Assembly: GCF_002105195.1 (NCBI RefSeq)
Contig: NZ_MUHU01000006.1
Span: forward strand, 1 to 64,000
Reading direction: 5' to 3'
DNA: 64,000 nt
Source: Derxia lacustris
GTDB taxonomy: Bacteria > Pseudomonadota > Gammaproteobacteria > Burkholderiales > Burkholderiaceae_E
The notes beneath the pieces are model-generated. The model ran no database searches. It was not told the origin of the DNA and saw only the letters and a program-made list of their open reading frames with translations. A program made the position numbers and the translations under genes. Below, piece after piece: positions 19,438-28,760 of this stretch. Positions within the stretch are counted from its first letter, which is position 1; each line of letters starts with the position of its first letter.

Positions 19438-20118
19438 ATGGCCATTACCGACATCGACAAGGCTTCCGTCGCAACCCAATCGCGCGCCAGGCCGGCCAAG
19501 GCGGCGTTCGATTCCAGCGTCGACGCCACGCGCGACGCAGGCAATACCGCGCTCGACGCCGCGCGCGACCTGAGCGAGAGATCGCTCGACGCCGCGCGCG
19601 ACATTGGCCATCAGGCGCTCGACGCCACGAAGGAAATCGGCGACCGGACGGTCGATGCGATCGACGATCGGCCGCCTGCCGCGCCGCTGACCGGCTTCGA
19701 TCCGGTCGAAGTGCAGGCCCGCGCCGACGCGCTGATCGACCAGAGCAAGGAGCGGATGGAGGCCAATGCCTCGGTCATCACGCAGGCGATGGTGAATTCC
19801 ATCGAGGGCACGATGGCCGCCGGTCAGGCATTGGTGGCGAGCGCCAGCGCGGCGGCCATCGGCGCGGCGGCCGGCATGGTGACGAGCCTGACGGGCGGCG
19901 CGACGGCGCTCGACCGGGGCGTCGATGCCGCGCAAGCCGCCGGCGACGCACTGGCCGACGCTGCCGATGCGCAGGACGCGGCCATCGGCGACCGGTTCGA
20001 CGATGACGCCGACGAGATCGGCGCCTCGGCCGGGGACGCGGTGGATGGCGATGACGCGCGGGTCGGCGACGACGAGCCGCAACCGGCCGTGGGCGTGAAT
20101 GCGCCCCGGCGCCGGTAG
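19438..20118 (+). CDS. Protein with tandem 11-residue amphipathic repeats (LEA/apolipoprotein-like), unknown function
   Basis: The 226-residue protein has no recognised domain. Residues about 27-80 contain five tandem 11-residue units: VDATRDAGNTA, LDAARDLSERS, LDAARDIGHQA, LDATKEIGDRT, VDAIDDRPPAA. An 11-residue period gives an 11/3 amphipathic helix as in group 3 LEA proteins, synuclein and apolipoproteins, which bind membranes or protect proteins on drying. The middle (about residues 100-165) is Ala/Met/Ser-rich and helical (NSIEGTMAAGQALVASASAAA). The tail is very acidic and rich in Asp, Ala and Gly. There is no signal peptide. Phasin-like or granule/membrane-surface association is another possibility. 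A GGGAGG ribosome-binding site supports the start. Confidence 0.75.
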   Translation: MAITDIDKASVATQSRARPAKAAFDSSVDATRDAGNTALDAARDLSERSLDAARDIGHQALDATKEIGDRTVDAIDDRPPAAPLTGFDPVEVQARADALIDQSKERMEANASVITQAMVNSIEGTMAAGQALVASASAAAIGAAAGMVTSLTGGATALDRGVDAAQAAGDALADAADAQDAAIGDRFDDDADEIGASAGDAVDGDDARVGDDEPQPAVGVNAPRRR

Positions 20119-20137
20119 GCCGGCGCAGCGCGCTCAG

Positions 20138-20170
20138 GCAGCCATCCGTTTGCGGTGGATGGGTGGCTGC
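20138..20170. other. Bulged hairpin between convergent genes, possible bidirectional terminator
   Basis: GCAGCCATCC (20138-20147) pairs with GGATG and GCTGC (within 20157-20170), with GGTG bulged. It sits in the 68-bp gap between the converging repeat-protein and DUF3861 genes. There is no clear T-run, so terminator function is only suggested by position. Confidence 0.35.
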
Positions 20171-20186
20171 TGTCGCGCCAACCGCC

Positions 20187-20486
20187 TCAGCCCGCGTCCG
20201 ACCCCTTCTTGAGCCGCTTCATGAAGTCGCGGAAATGCGCCGAGAACTCGCTGAACAGCGGATGGCTGCGGTTTTCGAGCATGACCTCGCTGAACAGCTT
20301 CAGGCCGACGGCCAGCGCGGCGCCGGTGTCGGGCGCGAAGTCGCCGCGCGCCTGCATGCGTTCGACGATGGCGAGGATGTCGTCATGGTTGCCGGTTTCG
20401 AATTGCAGTGGCGCGGCATGGGTCGACGGCGCGCCCTGCGGATCGCTCAGATGCTCGACGGTGATGCGGTAGCGGTGCTGTTTCAT
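20187..20486 (-). CDS. DUF3861-family small protein
   Basis: The 99-residue protein begins MKQHRYRITVEHLSDPQG. It contains LQFETGNHDDILAIVERMQ and a C-terminal HPLFSEFSAHFRDFMKRLKKG, characteristic of the DUF3861 family of unknown function. The longer frame to 20576 has an unlikely N-terminus and overlaps the upstream gene. It lies 22 bp downstream of the dioxygenase gene on the same strand, so the two are probably co-transcribed. Confidence 0.82.
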   Translation of the reverse strand: MKQHRYRITVEHLSDPQGAPSTHAAPLQFETGNHDDILAIVERMQARGDFAPDTGAALAVGLKLFSEVMLENRSHPLFSEFSAHFRDFMKRLKKGSDAG

Positions 20487-20508
20487 GGGCGGCTTTCGGC
20501 GGTGAGGC

Positions 20509-21321
20509 TCAGTCGAAGCGATAGCCCGAAATGCGCCAGCCCATCGCCAGGTCGTCGAAGCTGTGCTTGCCCGCATCGGTGCCGGCCGCGCCGGCCACCA
20601 CCATCAGCGGCAGCAGATGTTCCTCGCGCGGATGGGCATGACGCGCGAACGGCGCGGCTTCCCAGCCGGTGAGCAGGGCGTCGCGCTCGGCCGGCGGCGC
20701 TTCCACGGCGGCGGTCAGCCAGCGGTCGAATTCCTCGGTGCCCGGCACCGCGCGGCCCGGCACGCTGCCGCGCACGCGCAGGTTGTGAAAGCTCATGCCG
20801 CTGCCGGCGATCAGCACGCCTTCATCGCGCAGCGGTGCCAGCGCCCGGCCGATGGCCAGATGCAGCGCCGGGTCGAGGCTGTGGTGCAGCGACAGTTGCA
20901 GCACCGGAATGTCGGCCTCGGGCGTGACGAGCAGGAAGGGGATGAACACGCCGTGGTCGTAGCCGCGCTCGGCGTCGACATGGGCCGGAAAGCCGGCCGC
21001 GTTCAACAGCCCCGACACGCGCGCCGCGAGCGCCGGATCGCCGCTCGCCGGAAATTTCAGCTGATAGGTGTGCTCCGGAAAGCCGTAGTAGTCGTAGATG
21101 AGTTCGGGCCTGGCGGCGCCGGTGAGCGCGAGTTCGCCGGTTTCCCAGTGGCCCGAGATCACGAGGATGGCCTTGGGCTTCTCGGGCAGCGTCGCGACGA
21201 GGCCGCGCAGCCAGGCGGCGAGCTTGTCCCAGGCGTGCGGGTCGCCGGGCCAGTCCATGAAGAAGCAGGGGCCGCCGCCGTGCGGAAGGTAGACGGTCGG
21301 CTGGCGCAGCGGGGTGGACAT
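20509..21321 (-). CDS. LigB-type extradiol dioxygenase (4,5-DOPA dioxygenase/YgiD-like)
   Basis: The 270-residue protein has PTVYLPHGGGPCFFMDW near the N-terminus, ILVISGHWE, and VSGL...YDHGVFIPF with LSLHHSLDP. The conserved His residues (HGGG, GHWE, DHGVF) are the metal ligands of class III extradiol dioxygenases. Bacterial YgiD homologues open the ring of L-DOPA or related catechols; the natural substrate is generally unknown. AAGGAAATTGCC before the ATG is a good ribosome-binding site. The 4.5S RNA/dnaX locus diverges from it. Confidence 0.9.
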   Translation of the reverse strand: MSTPLRQPTVYLPHGGGPCFFMDWPGDPHAWDKLAAWLRGLVATLPEKPKAILVISGHWETGELALTGAARPELIYDYYGFPEHTYQLKFPASGDPALAARVSGLLNAAGFPAHVDAERGYDHGVFIPFLLVTPEADIPVLQLSLHHSLDPALHLAIGRALAPLRDEGVLIAGSGMSFHNLRVRGSVPGRAVPGTEEFDRWLTAAVEAPPAERDALLTGWEAAPFARHAHPREEHLLPLMVVAGAAGTDAGKHSFDDLAMGWRISGYRFD

Positions 21322-21481
21322 GGCAATTTCCTTCTAACTAGAACTAAATGCGCATCATAGGGGCGACGATGCTGGATGTGGCGTGGCCGTCGCGGCTGGT
21401 TTCACCTGCGCATTCCGGCCATGGCAAGCGGCGTTTTCGGACCGGTTGGCGGTGCCGAAAGGGCTGGGTCGCCGGGTCGGA

Positions 21482-21487
21482 TACAAT
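21482..21487 (+). promoter_or_regulatory. -10 box of the 4.5S RNA gene
   Basis: TACAAT ends 7 bases before the predicted 5' end of the RNA at 21495, the right distance for a sigma70 start. No good -35 was found at 16-18 bp. Confidence 0.55.
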
Positions 21488-21494
21488 CGCCAGC

Positions 21495-21590
21495 GGTGGG
21501 CCCCCTCGCATTGGAGCGTCGTGAACCTGGTCAGGTCGGGAACGAAGCAGCCACAGCGATTACCTTCAAGTGCCGAGGACAAGGCTCACC
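21495..21590 (+). ncRNA. ffs: 4.5S RNA (signal recognition particle RNA, small bacterial form)
   Basis: The sequence GGAGCGTCGTGAACCTGGTC, then AGGTCGGGAACGAAGCAGCC and CAGCGATTACCTTCAAGTGC, is the conserved SRP core that binds Ffh. The terminal helix closes with GGTGGGCC (21495-21502) against GGCTCACC (21583-21590), with one G-U pair. The tetraloop is GGAA closed by G-C, where the common form has C-G: a compensatory change that keeps the hairpin. Location just upstream of dnaX is usual in proteobacteria. The ends are predicted from pairing. Confidence 0.95.
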
Positions 21591-21657
21591 ACCCTCTTCC
21601 CCCCGCAGTTCCGCAGCGCCGCAGCAGTTCACCCGGCCGCCACTCCCCCAGCACCGC

Positions 21658-24114
21658 ATGAGCTATCTCGTTCTGGCCCGCAAGTACCGTTCGCGCAATT
21701 TTGCGGAGGTGGTGGGCCAGGAGCATGTGGTGCGCGCCCTGAGCCATGCCCTGGAGCAGAAGCGGCTGCATCACGCCTGGCTGTTCACCGGTACGCGCGG
21801 CGTCGGCAAGACCACGCTGTCGCGCATCCTGGCCAAGGCGCTTAACTGCGTGGGCGCCGACGGGCAGGGCGACATCACGCCCGAGCCCTGCAATGTGTGC
21901 GAAGCCTGCCGCGCGATCGACGCCGGCCGCTTTGTCGACTATGTGGAAATGGACGCGGCGAGCAATCGCGGCGTCGAGGAAATGACGGCGCTGCTCGAAC
22001 GCAGCGTCTATGCGCCGACCGCCGCGCGCTTCAAGGTCTTCATGATCGACGAAGTGCACATGCTGTCGAACCACGCCTTCAACGCCATGCTGAAGACGCT
22101 GGAGGAGCCGCCGGCGCACCTGAAATTCATCCTGGCCACGACCGATCCGCAGAAAGTGCCGGTCACGGTGCTGTCGCGCTGCCTGCAGTTCAACCTCAAG
22201 CAGATGCCGCCCGGGCACATCGTCGAGCATCTGGGCAATGTGCTGCGCGCCGAGCGGATCGACTACGAGCCGAATGCGCTGCGGCTGCTGGCGCAGTCGG
22301 CGCACGGCTCGATGCGCGATGCGCTGTCGCTGACCGATCAGGCGATTGCCTATTCGGCCGGGCCGGTCGGCGAGGCGGTGGTGCGCGCGATGCTGGGCGC
22401 CATCGACACCGGCTATCTGGTGCGCATCGGCGAGGCGCTGCTGGCCGAGGACGGCGCGGCGTTGATGGCGATCGCGGGCGAGATGGCCGAGCGCTCGGTC
22501 GGCTATGGCGGCGCGCTGCAGGAGCTGGCGCTGCTGTTCCAGCGCATCGCCATCGCGCGCACGGTGCCGGCGGCGCTGCCCGATGACCTGCCCGAGGTCG
22601 ACGACATCCGCCGGCTCGCCACGGCCTTCGATGCGCAGGAAGCGCAGCTGCATTACGACATCGCCATCCGCGGCCGGCGCGATCTGCCGCTGGCGCCGGA
22701 TGAGCGCGCCGGCTTCGAGATGACGCTGCTGCGCATGCTGGCGTTCCGGCCGGCGCGGCTGGGCGAGCCGGCTGCGGCGGGCCCGGCGCCGGCCGATGCC
22801 GGCAAGGCGCTGGCGGCGCTGAAGGCGAGCGTGGGTGTGGCGCCGCGCGCCGCCGCTGCGCCGGTGGCCGCGCGCCCGGCCGTGCCGCCGGCAGCGCCCC
22901 TGGTGGCGCCTGCGCCGGCGGTCACGACGGTGGCGCGGGTCGAGGCGCCGGTGCCGGTTGCGCCGACCGCGCCGCCGGTCGAGGCAGCGCCCGCCGCTGT
23001 CACGCCGCCCGCCGATGCCGGCATCCCCTTCGATCCGCCCTATGTCGAACGCGTGCCGGCAGCCGATGCGGCGCCGCGCGTGGCCGAGCCGCCGCCGCGC
23101 GTCGCCGCGATCGCGACGCCGACGGCCAGCCCCGTTGCCGCCAGCCCGGTCGCGCGGCCCGCCGCCGATGCCGCCAGCGCGCGCCCGTCGAGCGCCAATG
23201 CGCGCGCCGCACTCGATCTGCTCAAGGGGCGCGGCAGCAACGCGGCTCCGCGCTGTCCGGCGCCCGTGCCGGTTGCAGCGGCCGTCGAGCCGACCGCATC
23301 CGCCAGCGCCGCCGAGCGCCAGTCGCTGCCGCCTGCGCCTGCCGCGACCGCGCAGCCGCAACCGGCACCCGCGCCGCAGCCATCGCTCGCCAGCGCCCGT
23401 GCCGGCGCAGCCCAGCCATCGCCCGTCCGCGCAGCCCAGCCGACGCCCGCCGCGGCACCGCGCCCGGCCGCACCGCCGGCAGCCGACGATGACGGCCCGC
23501 CGCCCTTCGACGACGACGACCCCGGCTATGACGACTACGCCGATCCCGGCGGCCCCGAGCCCGAGTTCATGCCCGACTTCGCGCCGGCCGACTATGCCGA
23601 CGGGCCCGACGCCGGCCCGCGTCCGGCCCGCCGCGCCGGCAACGGAGCCGATCACGGCGCATCCGCCGACGACCGCCGCAGCGGCCCTTCCGCCAGGGCC
23701 ACCCGCGCACCGGCACCCGCCATCGCACCGCTCGTCGCCATCGACGACTGGCCCAGCTATGCCGCCAGCCTCGATCTCAAGGGTCTGCCGCGCGAGCTTG
23801 CGCGCCAGACCGAGCTGATCCACATGGAAGGCGACACGCTGCGGCTGCGCATCGAGAATCCGGCGCTGGCCGAGCCCGCCATCGTCGCCCGCCTCGTCGC
23901 CGCGCTGCGCGAACGCTCGGGCCAGACGCTCAAGCTCAACATCGAGGCCGGCACCGTCACCGACAGTGCCGGCATCCGCCGCCTCGTCGCCGATGCCGAA
24001 CGCCAGCGCGAAGCCGAGGACGGCTTTCTCGCCGACCCATTCGTCAAGACCCTGCTCGAACACGGCGCCAGCATCGTGCCCGGCTCGATCAAACCTTTGG
24101 AGGAATCGAAATGA
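21658..24114 (+). CDS. dnaX: DNA polymerase III subunit tau (gamma/tau)
   Basis: The 818-residue clamp-loader ATPase starts [20 protein letters not shown]. Walker A is [12 protein letters not shown] (45-56). Zinc ligands are Cys64, Cys78, Cys81 and Cys84. Walker B is MIDEVHML with Asp131, and the SRC sensor is LSRCLQF. After domain III comes an Ala/Pro-rich linker of about 330 residues, then an acidic Asp/Pro stretch and a C-terminal domain ([19 protein letters not shown]) for DnaB/alpha contacts. I saw no A-rich slippery heptamer in the linker, so a short gamma product by the E. coli-type frameshift is not supported. The start at 21658 is chosen over the long upstream frame because that would cover the 4.5S RNA. 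The stop overlaps the next start (ATGA). Confidence 0.97.
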   Translation: MSYLVLARKYRSRNFAEVVGQEHVVRALSHALEQKRLHHAWLFTGTRGVGKTTLSRILAKALNCVGADGQGDITPEPCNVCEACRAIDAGRFVDYVEMDAASNRGVEEMTALLERSVYAPTAARFKVFMIDEVHMLSNHAFNAMLKTLEEPPAHLKFILATTDPQKVPVTVLSRCLQFNLKQMPPGHIVEHLGNVLRAERIDYEPNALRLLAQSAHGSMRDALSLTDQAIAYSAGPVGEAVVRAMLGAIDTGYLVRIGEALLAEDGAALMAIAGEMAERSVGYGGALQELALLFQRIAIARTVPAALPDDLPEVDDIRRLATAFDAQEAQLHYDIAIRGRRDLPLAPDERAGFEMTLLRMLAFRPARLGEPAAAGPAPADAGKALAALKASVGVAPRAAAAPVAARPAVPPAAPLVAPAPAVTTVARVEAPVPVAPTAPPVEAAPAAVTPPADAGIPFDPPYVERVPAADAAPRVAEPPPRVAAIATPTASPVAASPVARPAADAASARPSSANARAALDLLKGRGSNAAPRCPAPVPVAAAVEPTASASAAERQSLPPAPAATAQPQPAPAPQPSLASARAGAAQPSPVRAAQPTPAAAPRPAAPPAADDDGPPPFDDDDPGYDDYADPGGPEPEFMPDFAPADYADGPDAGPRPARRAGNGADHGASADDRRSGPSARATRAPAPAIAPLVAIDDWPSYAASLDLKGLPRELARQTELIHMEGDTLRLRIENPALAEPAIVARLVAALRERSGQTLKLNIEAGTVTDSAGIRRLVADAERQREAEDGFLADPFVKTLLEHGASIVPGSIKPLEESK

Positions 24115-24437
24115 TGAAGAACCAGATCGGCCAGCTCATGAAGCAGGCCCAGCAGATGCAGGACAACATGAAGAAGATGCAGGACCAGCTCGCCGACATC
24201 GAGGTCGAGGGCCAGTCCGGCGCCGGTCTGGTCAAGGTCGTGGCCACCTGCAAGAACCAGATCCGCCGCATCACCATCGACCCGAGCCTGGTCGGCGAGG
24301 ACCGCGACATGCTCGAGGATCTGGTCACCGCCGCCGTCAACGACGCGCTGCGCAAGGCCGAAGCCACCGCCAGCGAAAAGATGTCGGGCCTGACCGCCGG
24401 CCTGCCGCTGCCGCCCGGATTCAAGCTCCCGTTCTGA
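24111..24437 (+). CDS. YbaB/EbfC-family nucleoid-associated protein
   Basis: The 108-residue protein has [21 protein letters not shown] at the start, [18 protein letters not shown] and the ending [12 protein letters not shown], all typical of YbaB/EbfC. It forms tweezer-like dimers that bind DNA. The start overlaps the dnaX stop by 4 bp, and recR follows, the conserved dnaX-ybaB-recR order that links it to replication and repair. Confidence 0.97.
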   Translation: MMKNQIGQLMKQAQQMQDNMKKMQDQLADIEVEGQSGAGLVKVVATCKNQIRRITIDPSLVGEDRDMLEDLVTAAVNDALRKAEATASEKMSGLTAGLPLPPGFKLPF

Positions 24438-24477
24438 TGCGCCTGCGCGCCATCCGCCGCCGCCCGGCGCGCGCCTG

Positions 24478-25092
24478 ATGGCCGCCGGCATGTCGCCCAC
24501 GCTGGCGGCGCTCGTCGAGGCGCTGCGCGTGCTGCCGGGCGTCGGCCCGCGCTCGGCGCAGCGCATGGCCTATCACCTGCTCCAGCACGATCACGAAGGC
24601 GCGGCCCGCATCGCGCGCGGCATCGACGCGGCGCTCGCCGCCGTGCGCCATTGCGCGCTCTGCCACACCTTCACCGAAGACGAGATCTGCGAAACCTGCG
24701 CCTCGCCGGAGCGCGACCGCAGCCAGCTCTGCATCGTCGAGGCGCCGGCCGACCAGTCGGCGATCGAGCAGACGCGCAGCTATCACGGCCTGTATTTCGT
24801 GCTGCTCGGCCGGCTCAGTCCGCTCGACGGCATCGGCCCCAACGATCTGCAACTGGCCCAGCTCATCGACCGCGCCACCGACGGCACGGTGACCGAGGTG
24901 GTGCTCGCCACCAGCTTCACCAACGAGGGCGAGGCCACCGCGCATTACATCGGCGCGCTGCTCAAGGCGCGCGCGGCCGAGAAGGGCCTCGCGCTGCGCG
25001 TGTCGCGGCTCGCGCGCGGCGTGCCGGTCGGCGCCGAGCTCGAATACGTCGATCTGGGCACCATCGCCCAGGCGCTGGTCGACCGGCGCTGA
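24478..25092 (+). CDS. recR: Recombination protein RecR
   Basis: The 204-residue RecFOR-pathway protein has a helix-hairpin-helix [17 protein letters not shown]. The zinc finger has Cys at [16 protein letters not shown], and the Toprim domain has [16 protein letters not shown] and [17 protein letters not shown]. The ATG at 24478 follows the YbaB gene by 40 bp; the ATG at 24490 is an alternative. Confidence 0.97.
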   Translation: MAAGMSPTLAALVEALRVLPGVGPRSAQRMAYHLLQHDHEGAARIARGIDAALAAVRHCALCHTFTEDEICETCASPERDRSQLCIVEAPADQSAIEQTRSYHGLYFVLLGRLSPLDGIGPNDLQLAQLIDRATDGTVTEVVLATSFTNEGEATAHYIGALLKARAAEKGLALRVSRLARGVPVGAELEYVDLGTIAQALVDRR

Positions 25093-25179
25093 CGCGATCC
25101 TGTTTCAGTTGACCGGCCGGCTTGACGCTGGCGGTGCCGCACGCGAGCTTGAAGCTCCGTCACCGCTCCCGGCCTGCCA

Positions 25180-28092
25180 ATGGATGCCTTGTTGTCGCGC
25201 CTGCGCGGCAGTTTCGACCGCTTTCTGCAAACCCATCGGCTGAGCCAGCATTTCGGCGGTCATCTGCCGCTGTCGCTGCCGCTGGTGGGCGACTGGATGG
25301 CCGGGCAGGCGCGTGCTGCCGCCGATGCGCCCGGTCGTGCGGCCACGGCGCCCGCGCCAGCCGCCACCGCGCCAACCGGCCCGGCGGCGCTCCCGGCCGA
25401 TGCCGAGCTGCTCGCCGCAGCCGCCACCGCGCCGGCCGATCTCCTCGCCCGGCTGGCCAGCCGCGCCGACGGCCTGAGCGATGCCGAAGCCGCCGCCATC
25501 CGCGCGCGCTGCGGCCCGAACATCGTGCTGCACGAGCCGCCGCTGCCGGCCTGGCGCCATCTGTGGCTGTGCTATCGCAACCCGTTCAACCTGCTGCTCA
25601 GCATGCTGGCGCTGGTGTCGTGGCTGACCGACGACCTGCGCGCCACGGTGGTCATCGGCGCGATGGTGCTGCTGTCGGTCGGCATCCGCTTTGTGCAGGA
25701 AGGCCGCAGCCAGCGCGCCGCCGATGCGCTGAAGGAGCTGGTCGGCAACCGCGCCTGCGTGCTGCGCCGGGCCGATGACGCGACCGCTGCCGCGCCGGCC
25801 TCGGCTGCCGTAACCACCACAGCAGCCGCGCCGCGCCGCATCGACCTGCCCATCCGCGACCTCGTCCCCGGCGATGTGCTGGTGCTCGCCGCCGGCGACA
25901 TGGTCCCGGCCGACGCGCGCCTGCTCACGTCGAAAGACCTGTTCGTCAGCCAGGCCGCGATGACCGGCGAATCGCTGCCGGTGGAGAAGTTCGCGCACGG
26001 CCGGCCGCATCCGGTCACCGGCGAGCCGACACCGCCGGTGCAGGCCGCCGAAGTCGCGCTCGATGCCGATGCGCTGGTCTTCATGGGCAGCAACATCGTC
26101 AGCGGCACCGCCACGGCGGTGGTCGTCGCCACCGGCGGCCGCACGCTGTTCGGCGCGCTCGCCCGCAGCGCCGGCGCCACGCGGCGCGAGCCCACTTCCT
26201 TCGAGACCGGCGTCAATCGCGTGAGCTGGCTGCTGATCCGCTTTGCCGCCGTGATGGTGCCGCTGGTGTTCGTCATCAACGGCCTGCTGCACCGCGACTG
26301 GCTGGAGGCCTTTCTGTTCGCGATCTCCATCGCGGTCGGTCTCACGCCCGAGATGCTGCCGATGATCGTGACCGCCACCCTCGCGCGCGGCGCGGTGCGC
26401 ATGGCCGGGCGCAAGGTGGTCGTCAAGCGGCTCGACGCGATCCAGAACTTCGGCGCGATGGACGTGCTGTGCACCGACAAGACCGGCACGCTCACGCAGG
26501 ACCGCATCGTGCTGGAGCGGCATGTGGACGCGCTCGGCCAGCCCGATCCGCTGGTGCTGGAGCTCGCCTATCTCAACAGCCATTACCAGACCGGCCTGCG
26601 CAACCTGCTCGACGTGGCGGTGCTCGACCACATCGACGTCGGCGAGCGGCTCAAGCTCGACGCCGACTACCGCAAGGTCGACGAGATTCCGTTCGACTTC
26701 GAGCGCCGCCGCATGAGCGTGATCGTGGCCGAGCGCGAGCATCACCATGAGCTGATCTGCAAGGGCGCGCTCGACGAGGTGCTGGCGCTGTGCAAGGGCG
26801 TGCACAGCCGCGACGGCGAGGTGGCGCTCGACGCCGACTGGCAGCGGCGCATCCGTGCCGTGGCCGGCGCGCTCAACGAGGACGGCCTGCGCGTGGTGGC
26901 CGTGGCCATGAAGGAAGTGCCGCCCGAGAAGGAGGTCTACGGCGTCGCCGACGAATGCGAGCTGACGCTGATGGGCTACATCGCCTTTCTCGATCCGCCC
27001 AAGGACAGCGCCGGCCCGGCGCTCGCGGCGCTGGCCGCCAACGGCATCGCGGCCAAGGTGCTGACCGGAGACAACGCGGTGGTCGCGCGCAAGGTTTGCC
27101 GCGACGTGGGGCTGACCTTGCACGGCACGCTGCTCGGCCCCGAGGTCGATGCGCTCGACGACGCGGCGCTGGCGGTCGCGGTCGAGGCCAACACGCTGTT
27201 CGCGCGCCTGGCGCCGGCGCACAAGGAGCGCATCGTCCGCGCGCTGCGCGCCAACGGGCATGTGGTCGGCTTCATGGGCGACGGCATCAACGACGCGCCG
27301 GCCATCCACGCGGCCGACATCGGCATCTCGGTCGATACCGCCGTGGACATCGCCAGGGAAGCGGCCGACATCATCCTGCTGGAGCGCAGCCTGCTCGTGC
27401 TCGCCGAGGGCGTGGTCGAGGGCCGGCGCGTGTTCGCCAACATGCTCAAGTACCTGCGCATGACCGCCAGCTCCAACTTCGGCAACGTGCTGTCGGTGCT
27501 GGTGGCGAGCGCCGTGCTGCCCTTCCTGCCGATGCTGCCGATCCAGCTCCTCACGCAGAACCTGCTCTACGACCTGGCGCAGACGGCCATCCCGTTCGAC
27601 AACGTGGACGCCGACCAGACCGCCACGCCGCAAGCCTGGAATGCCGATGATCTGGGCCGCTACATGCTGTTCTTCGGCCCGCTCAGCTCGGTGTTCGATC
27701 TCGCCACCTTTGCGCTGATGTGGTGGGTGATCGGCGCCGGGCTCGACCATGCCTCGGCCGGCTTCATCGAACTGTTCCGCTCGGGCTGGTTCATCGAGGG
27801 GCTGCTGTCGCAGACGCTCATCGTCCATCTCATCCGCACGCGCGGCCGGCCGTTCATCGACAGCCGGGCGGCGCCGGCGGTGATTGCCGCGTCGGTCGGC
27901 GTGGCGGCGCTCGGCATCTTTCTGGCGATGGGGCCGTTCGCCGGCGACTTCCGGCTGACTGCGCTGCCGGCGGCGTATTTTCCGTGGCTGATCGCGGTGC
28001 TGCTGGGTTACGCCGCGCTCGTCCAGTTCATGAAAGGCCGCTACGCGACGGCCGAATCGCGCCGCCGAGCGCAGCCAAAGGAAAAGCCATGA
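25180..28092 (+). CDS. mgtA: P-type ATPase, magnesium-translocating (MgtA/MgtB type)
   Basis: The 970-residue type IIIB ATPase has a phosphorylation motif CTDKTGTLT with Asp near residue 433. TGESLPVEKF is the actuator motif and KVLTGDN and GFMGDGINDAPAIHAADIG the hinge. A PEMLPMIV membrane motif is the MgtA form of the PEGL region. It imports Mg2+ along its gradient. Unusual are an Ala/Pro/Thr-rich N-terminal tail (about residues 45-90) and a second Ala/Thr-rich insert near residues 200-220. Only 87 bp separate it from recR, and no Mg2+-sensing leader or riboswitch was recognised. It overlaps the DUF924 gene by 4 bp. Confidence 0.94.
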   Translation: MDALLSRLRGSFDRFLQTHRLSQHFGGHLPLSLPLVGDWMAGQARAAADAPGRAATAPAPAATAPTGPAALPADAELLAAAATAPADLLARLASRADGLSDAEAAAIRARCGPNIVLHEPPLPAWRHLWLCYRNPFNLLLSMLALVSWLTDDLRATVVIGAMVLLSVGIRFVQEGRSQRAADALKELVGNRACVLRRADDATAAAPASAAVTTTAAAPRRIDLPIRDLVPGDVLVLAAGDMVPADARLLTSKDLFVSQAAMTGESLPVEKFAHGRPHPVTGEPTPPVQAAEVALDADALVFMGSNIVSGTATAVVVATGGRTLFGALARSAGATRREPTSFETGVNRVSWLLIRFAAVMVPLVFVINGLLHRDWLEAFLFAISIAVGLTPEMLPMIVTATLARGAVRMAGRKVVVKRLDAIQNFGAMDVLCTDKTGTLTQDRIVLERHVDALGQPDPLVLELAYLNSHYQTGLRNLLDVAVLDHIDVGERLKLDADYRKVDEIPFDFERRRMSVIVAEREHHHELICKGALDEVLALCKGVHSRDGEVALDADWQRRIRAVAGALNEDGLRVVAVAMKEVPPEKEVYGVADECELTLMGYIAFLDPPKDSAGPALAALAANGIAAKVLTGDNAVVARKVCRDVGLTLHGTLLGPEVDALDDAALAVAVEANTLFARLAPAHKERIVRALRANGHVVGFMGDGINDAPAIHAADIGISVDTAVDIAREAADIILLERSLLVLAEGVVEGRRVFANMLKYLRMTASSNFGNVLSVLVASAVLPFLPMLPIQLLTQNLLYDLAQTAIPFDNVDADQTATPQAWNADDLGRYMLFFGPLSSVFDLATFALMWWVIGAGLDHASAGFIELFRSGWFIEGLLSQTLIVHLIRTRGRPFIDSRAAPAVIAASVGVAALGIFLAMGPFAGDFRLTALPAAYFPWLIAVLLGYAALVQFMKGRYATAESRRRAQPKEKP

Positions 28093-28694
28093 CCGACGCC
28101 TCCTCCGCCCTTGTCGTCGCCGACGACGCCATCGACTACCGCGCCATCCTCGACCCGCTGGCCGAGAGCGTGCTGCGCTTCTGGTTCATCGAGACCGGGC
28201 CGGACGGCTGGTTCCTGAGCTCGCCGCCCTTCGACGATGCGATCCGCGCCCGCTTCGGCAGGCTGCATGCGGCGGTCGCCGCCGGCGAATGCGAGCACTG
28301 GCGCCATCACCCGCGCGGCCGGCTCGCCGAGGTGATCGTGCTCGATCAGCTGTCGCGCAACATGTTCCGCGACACGCCGGCCGCGTTTGCCTTCGACGGA
28401 CTGGCGCTGGCATTGGCGCAGGAAGCGGTGCGTCAGGGCGACGACCGCAAGCTCGGCGCACGCGAACGCGAATTCATCTACATGCCCTACATGCATTCCG
28501 AATCGCGCCGCATTCATGAAGAAGCGGTGCGGCTGTTCAGCCAGCCTTTCCTCGAAACCCGGCTGTACTGGGAAAAGAAGCACAAGGCCATCGTCGACCG
28601 CTTTGGGCGCTATCCGCATCGCAATGCGATTCTGGGCCGCGAATCGACCGAAGAGGAAATTGCATTCCTCAAATTGCCGGGGTCTGGGTTTTGA
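28089..28694 (+). CDS. DUF924-family protein
   Basis: The 201-residue helical protein has VLRFWFIETGPDGWF near the start, LAEVIVLDQLSRNMFRDTPAAF, and FIYMPYMHSESRRIHEEAVRLF, hallmarks of the DUF924 (TPR-like) family of unknown function. A longer frame from 27720 overlaps mgtA and is rejected. The start overlaps the mgtA stop (ATGA), so it is translationally coupled. GC falls at its 3' end, where the AT-rich island begins, and a strong terminator follows. Confidence 0.88.
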   Translation: MTDASSALVVADDAIDYRAILDPLAESVLRFWFIETGPDGWFLSSPPFDDAIRARFGRLHAAVAAGECEHWRHHPRGRLAEVIVLDQLSRNMFRDTPAAFAFDGLALALAQEAVRQGDDRKLGAREREFIYMPYMHSESRRIHEEAVRLFSQPFLETRLYWEKKHKAIVDRFGRYPHRNAILGRESTEEEIAFLKLPGSGF

Positions 28695-28712
28695 AGTTGA
28701 AGTTTGAGTTCT

Positions 28713-28740
28713 CGGCGTCAATGACGCCGTTTTAATTTTG
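28713..28740 (+). terminator. Intrinsic terminator after the mgtA-DUF924 pair
   Basis: CGGCGTC (28713-28719) and GACGCCG (28723-28729) make a 7-bp perfect stem with an AAT loop, followed by TTTTAATTTTG. It marks the left edge of the AT-richer segment. Confidence 0.88.
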
Positions 28741-28760
28741 CATGAAAAGGATGGATGTAA

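Noticed and set aside
21586-24063. 825-residue open frame on the minus strand opposite dnaX
   Set aside because: Gly/Arg-rich composition with no recognisable domain; it is an antisense shadow of dnaX.
25105-27828. 907-residue open frame on the minus strand opposite mgtA
   Set aside because: The sequence has only low-complexity Arg/Gln/His/Ala composition and no motif, while the plus strand codes for a complete P-type ATPase.
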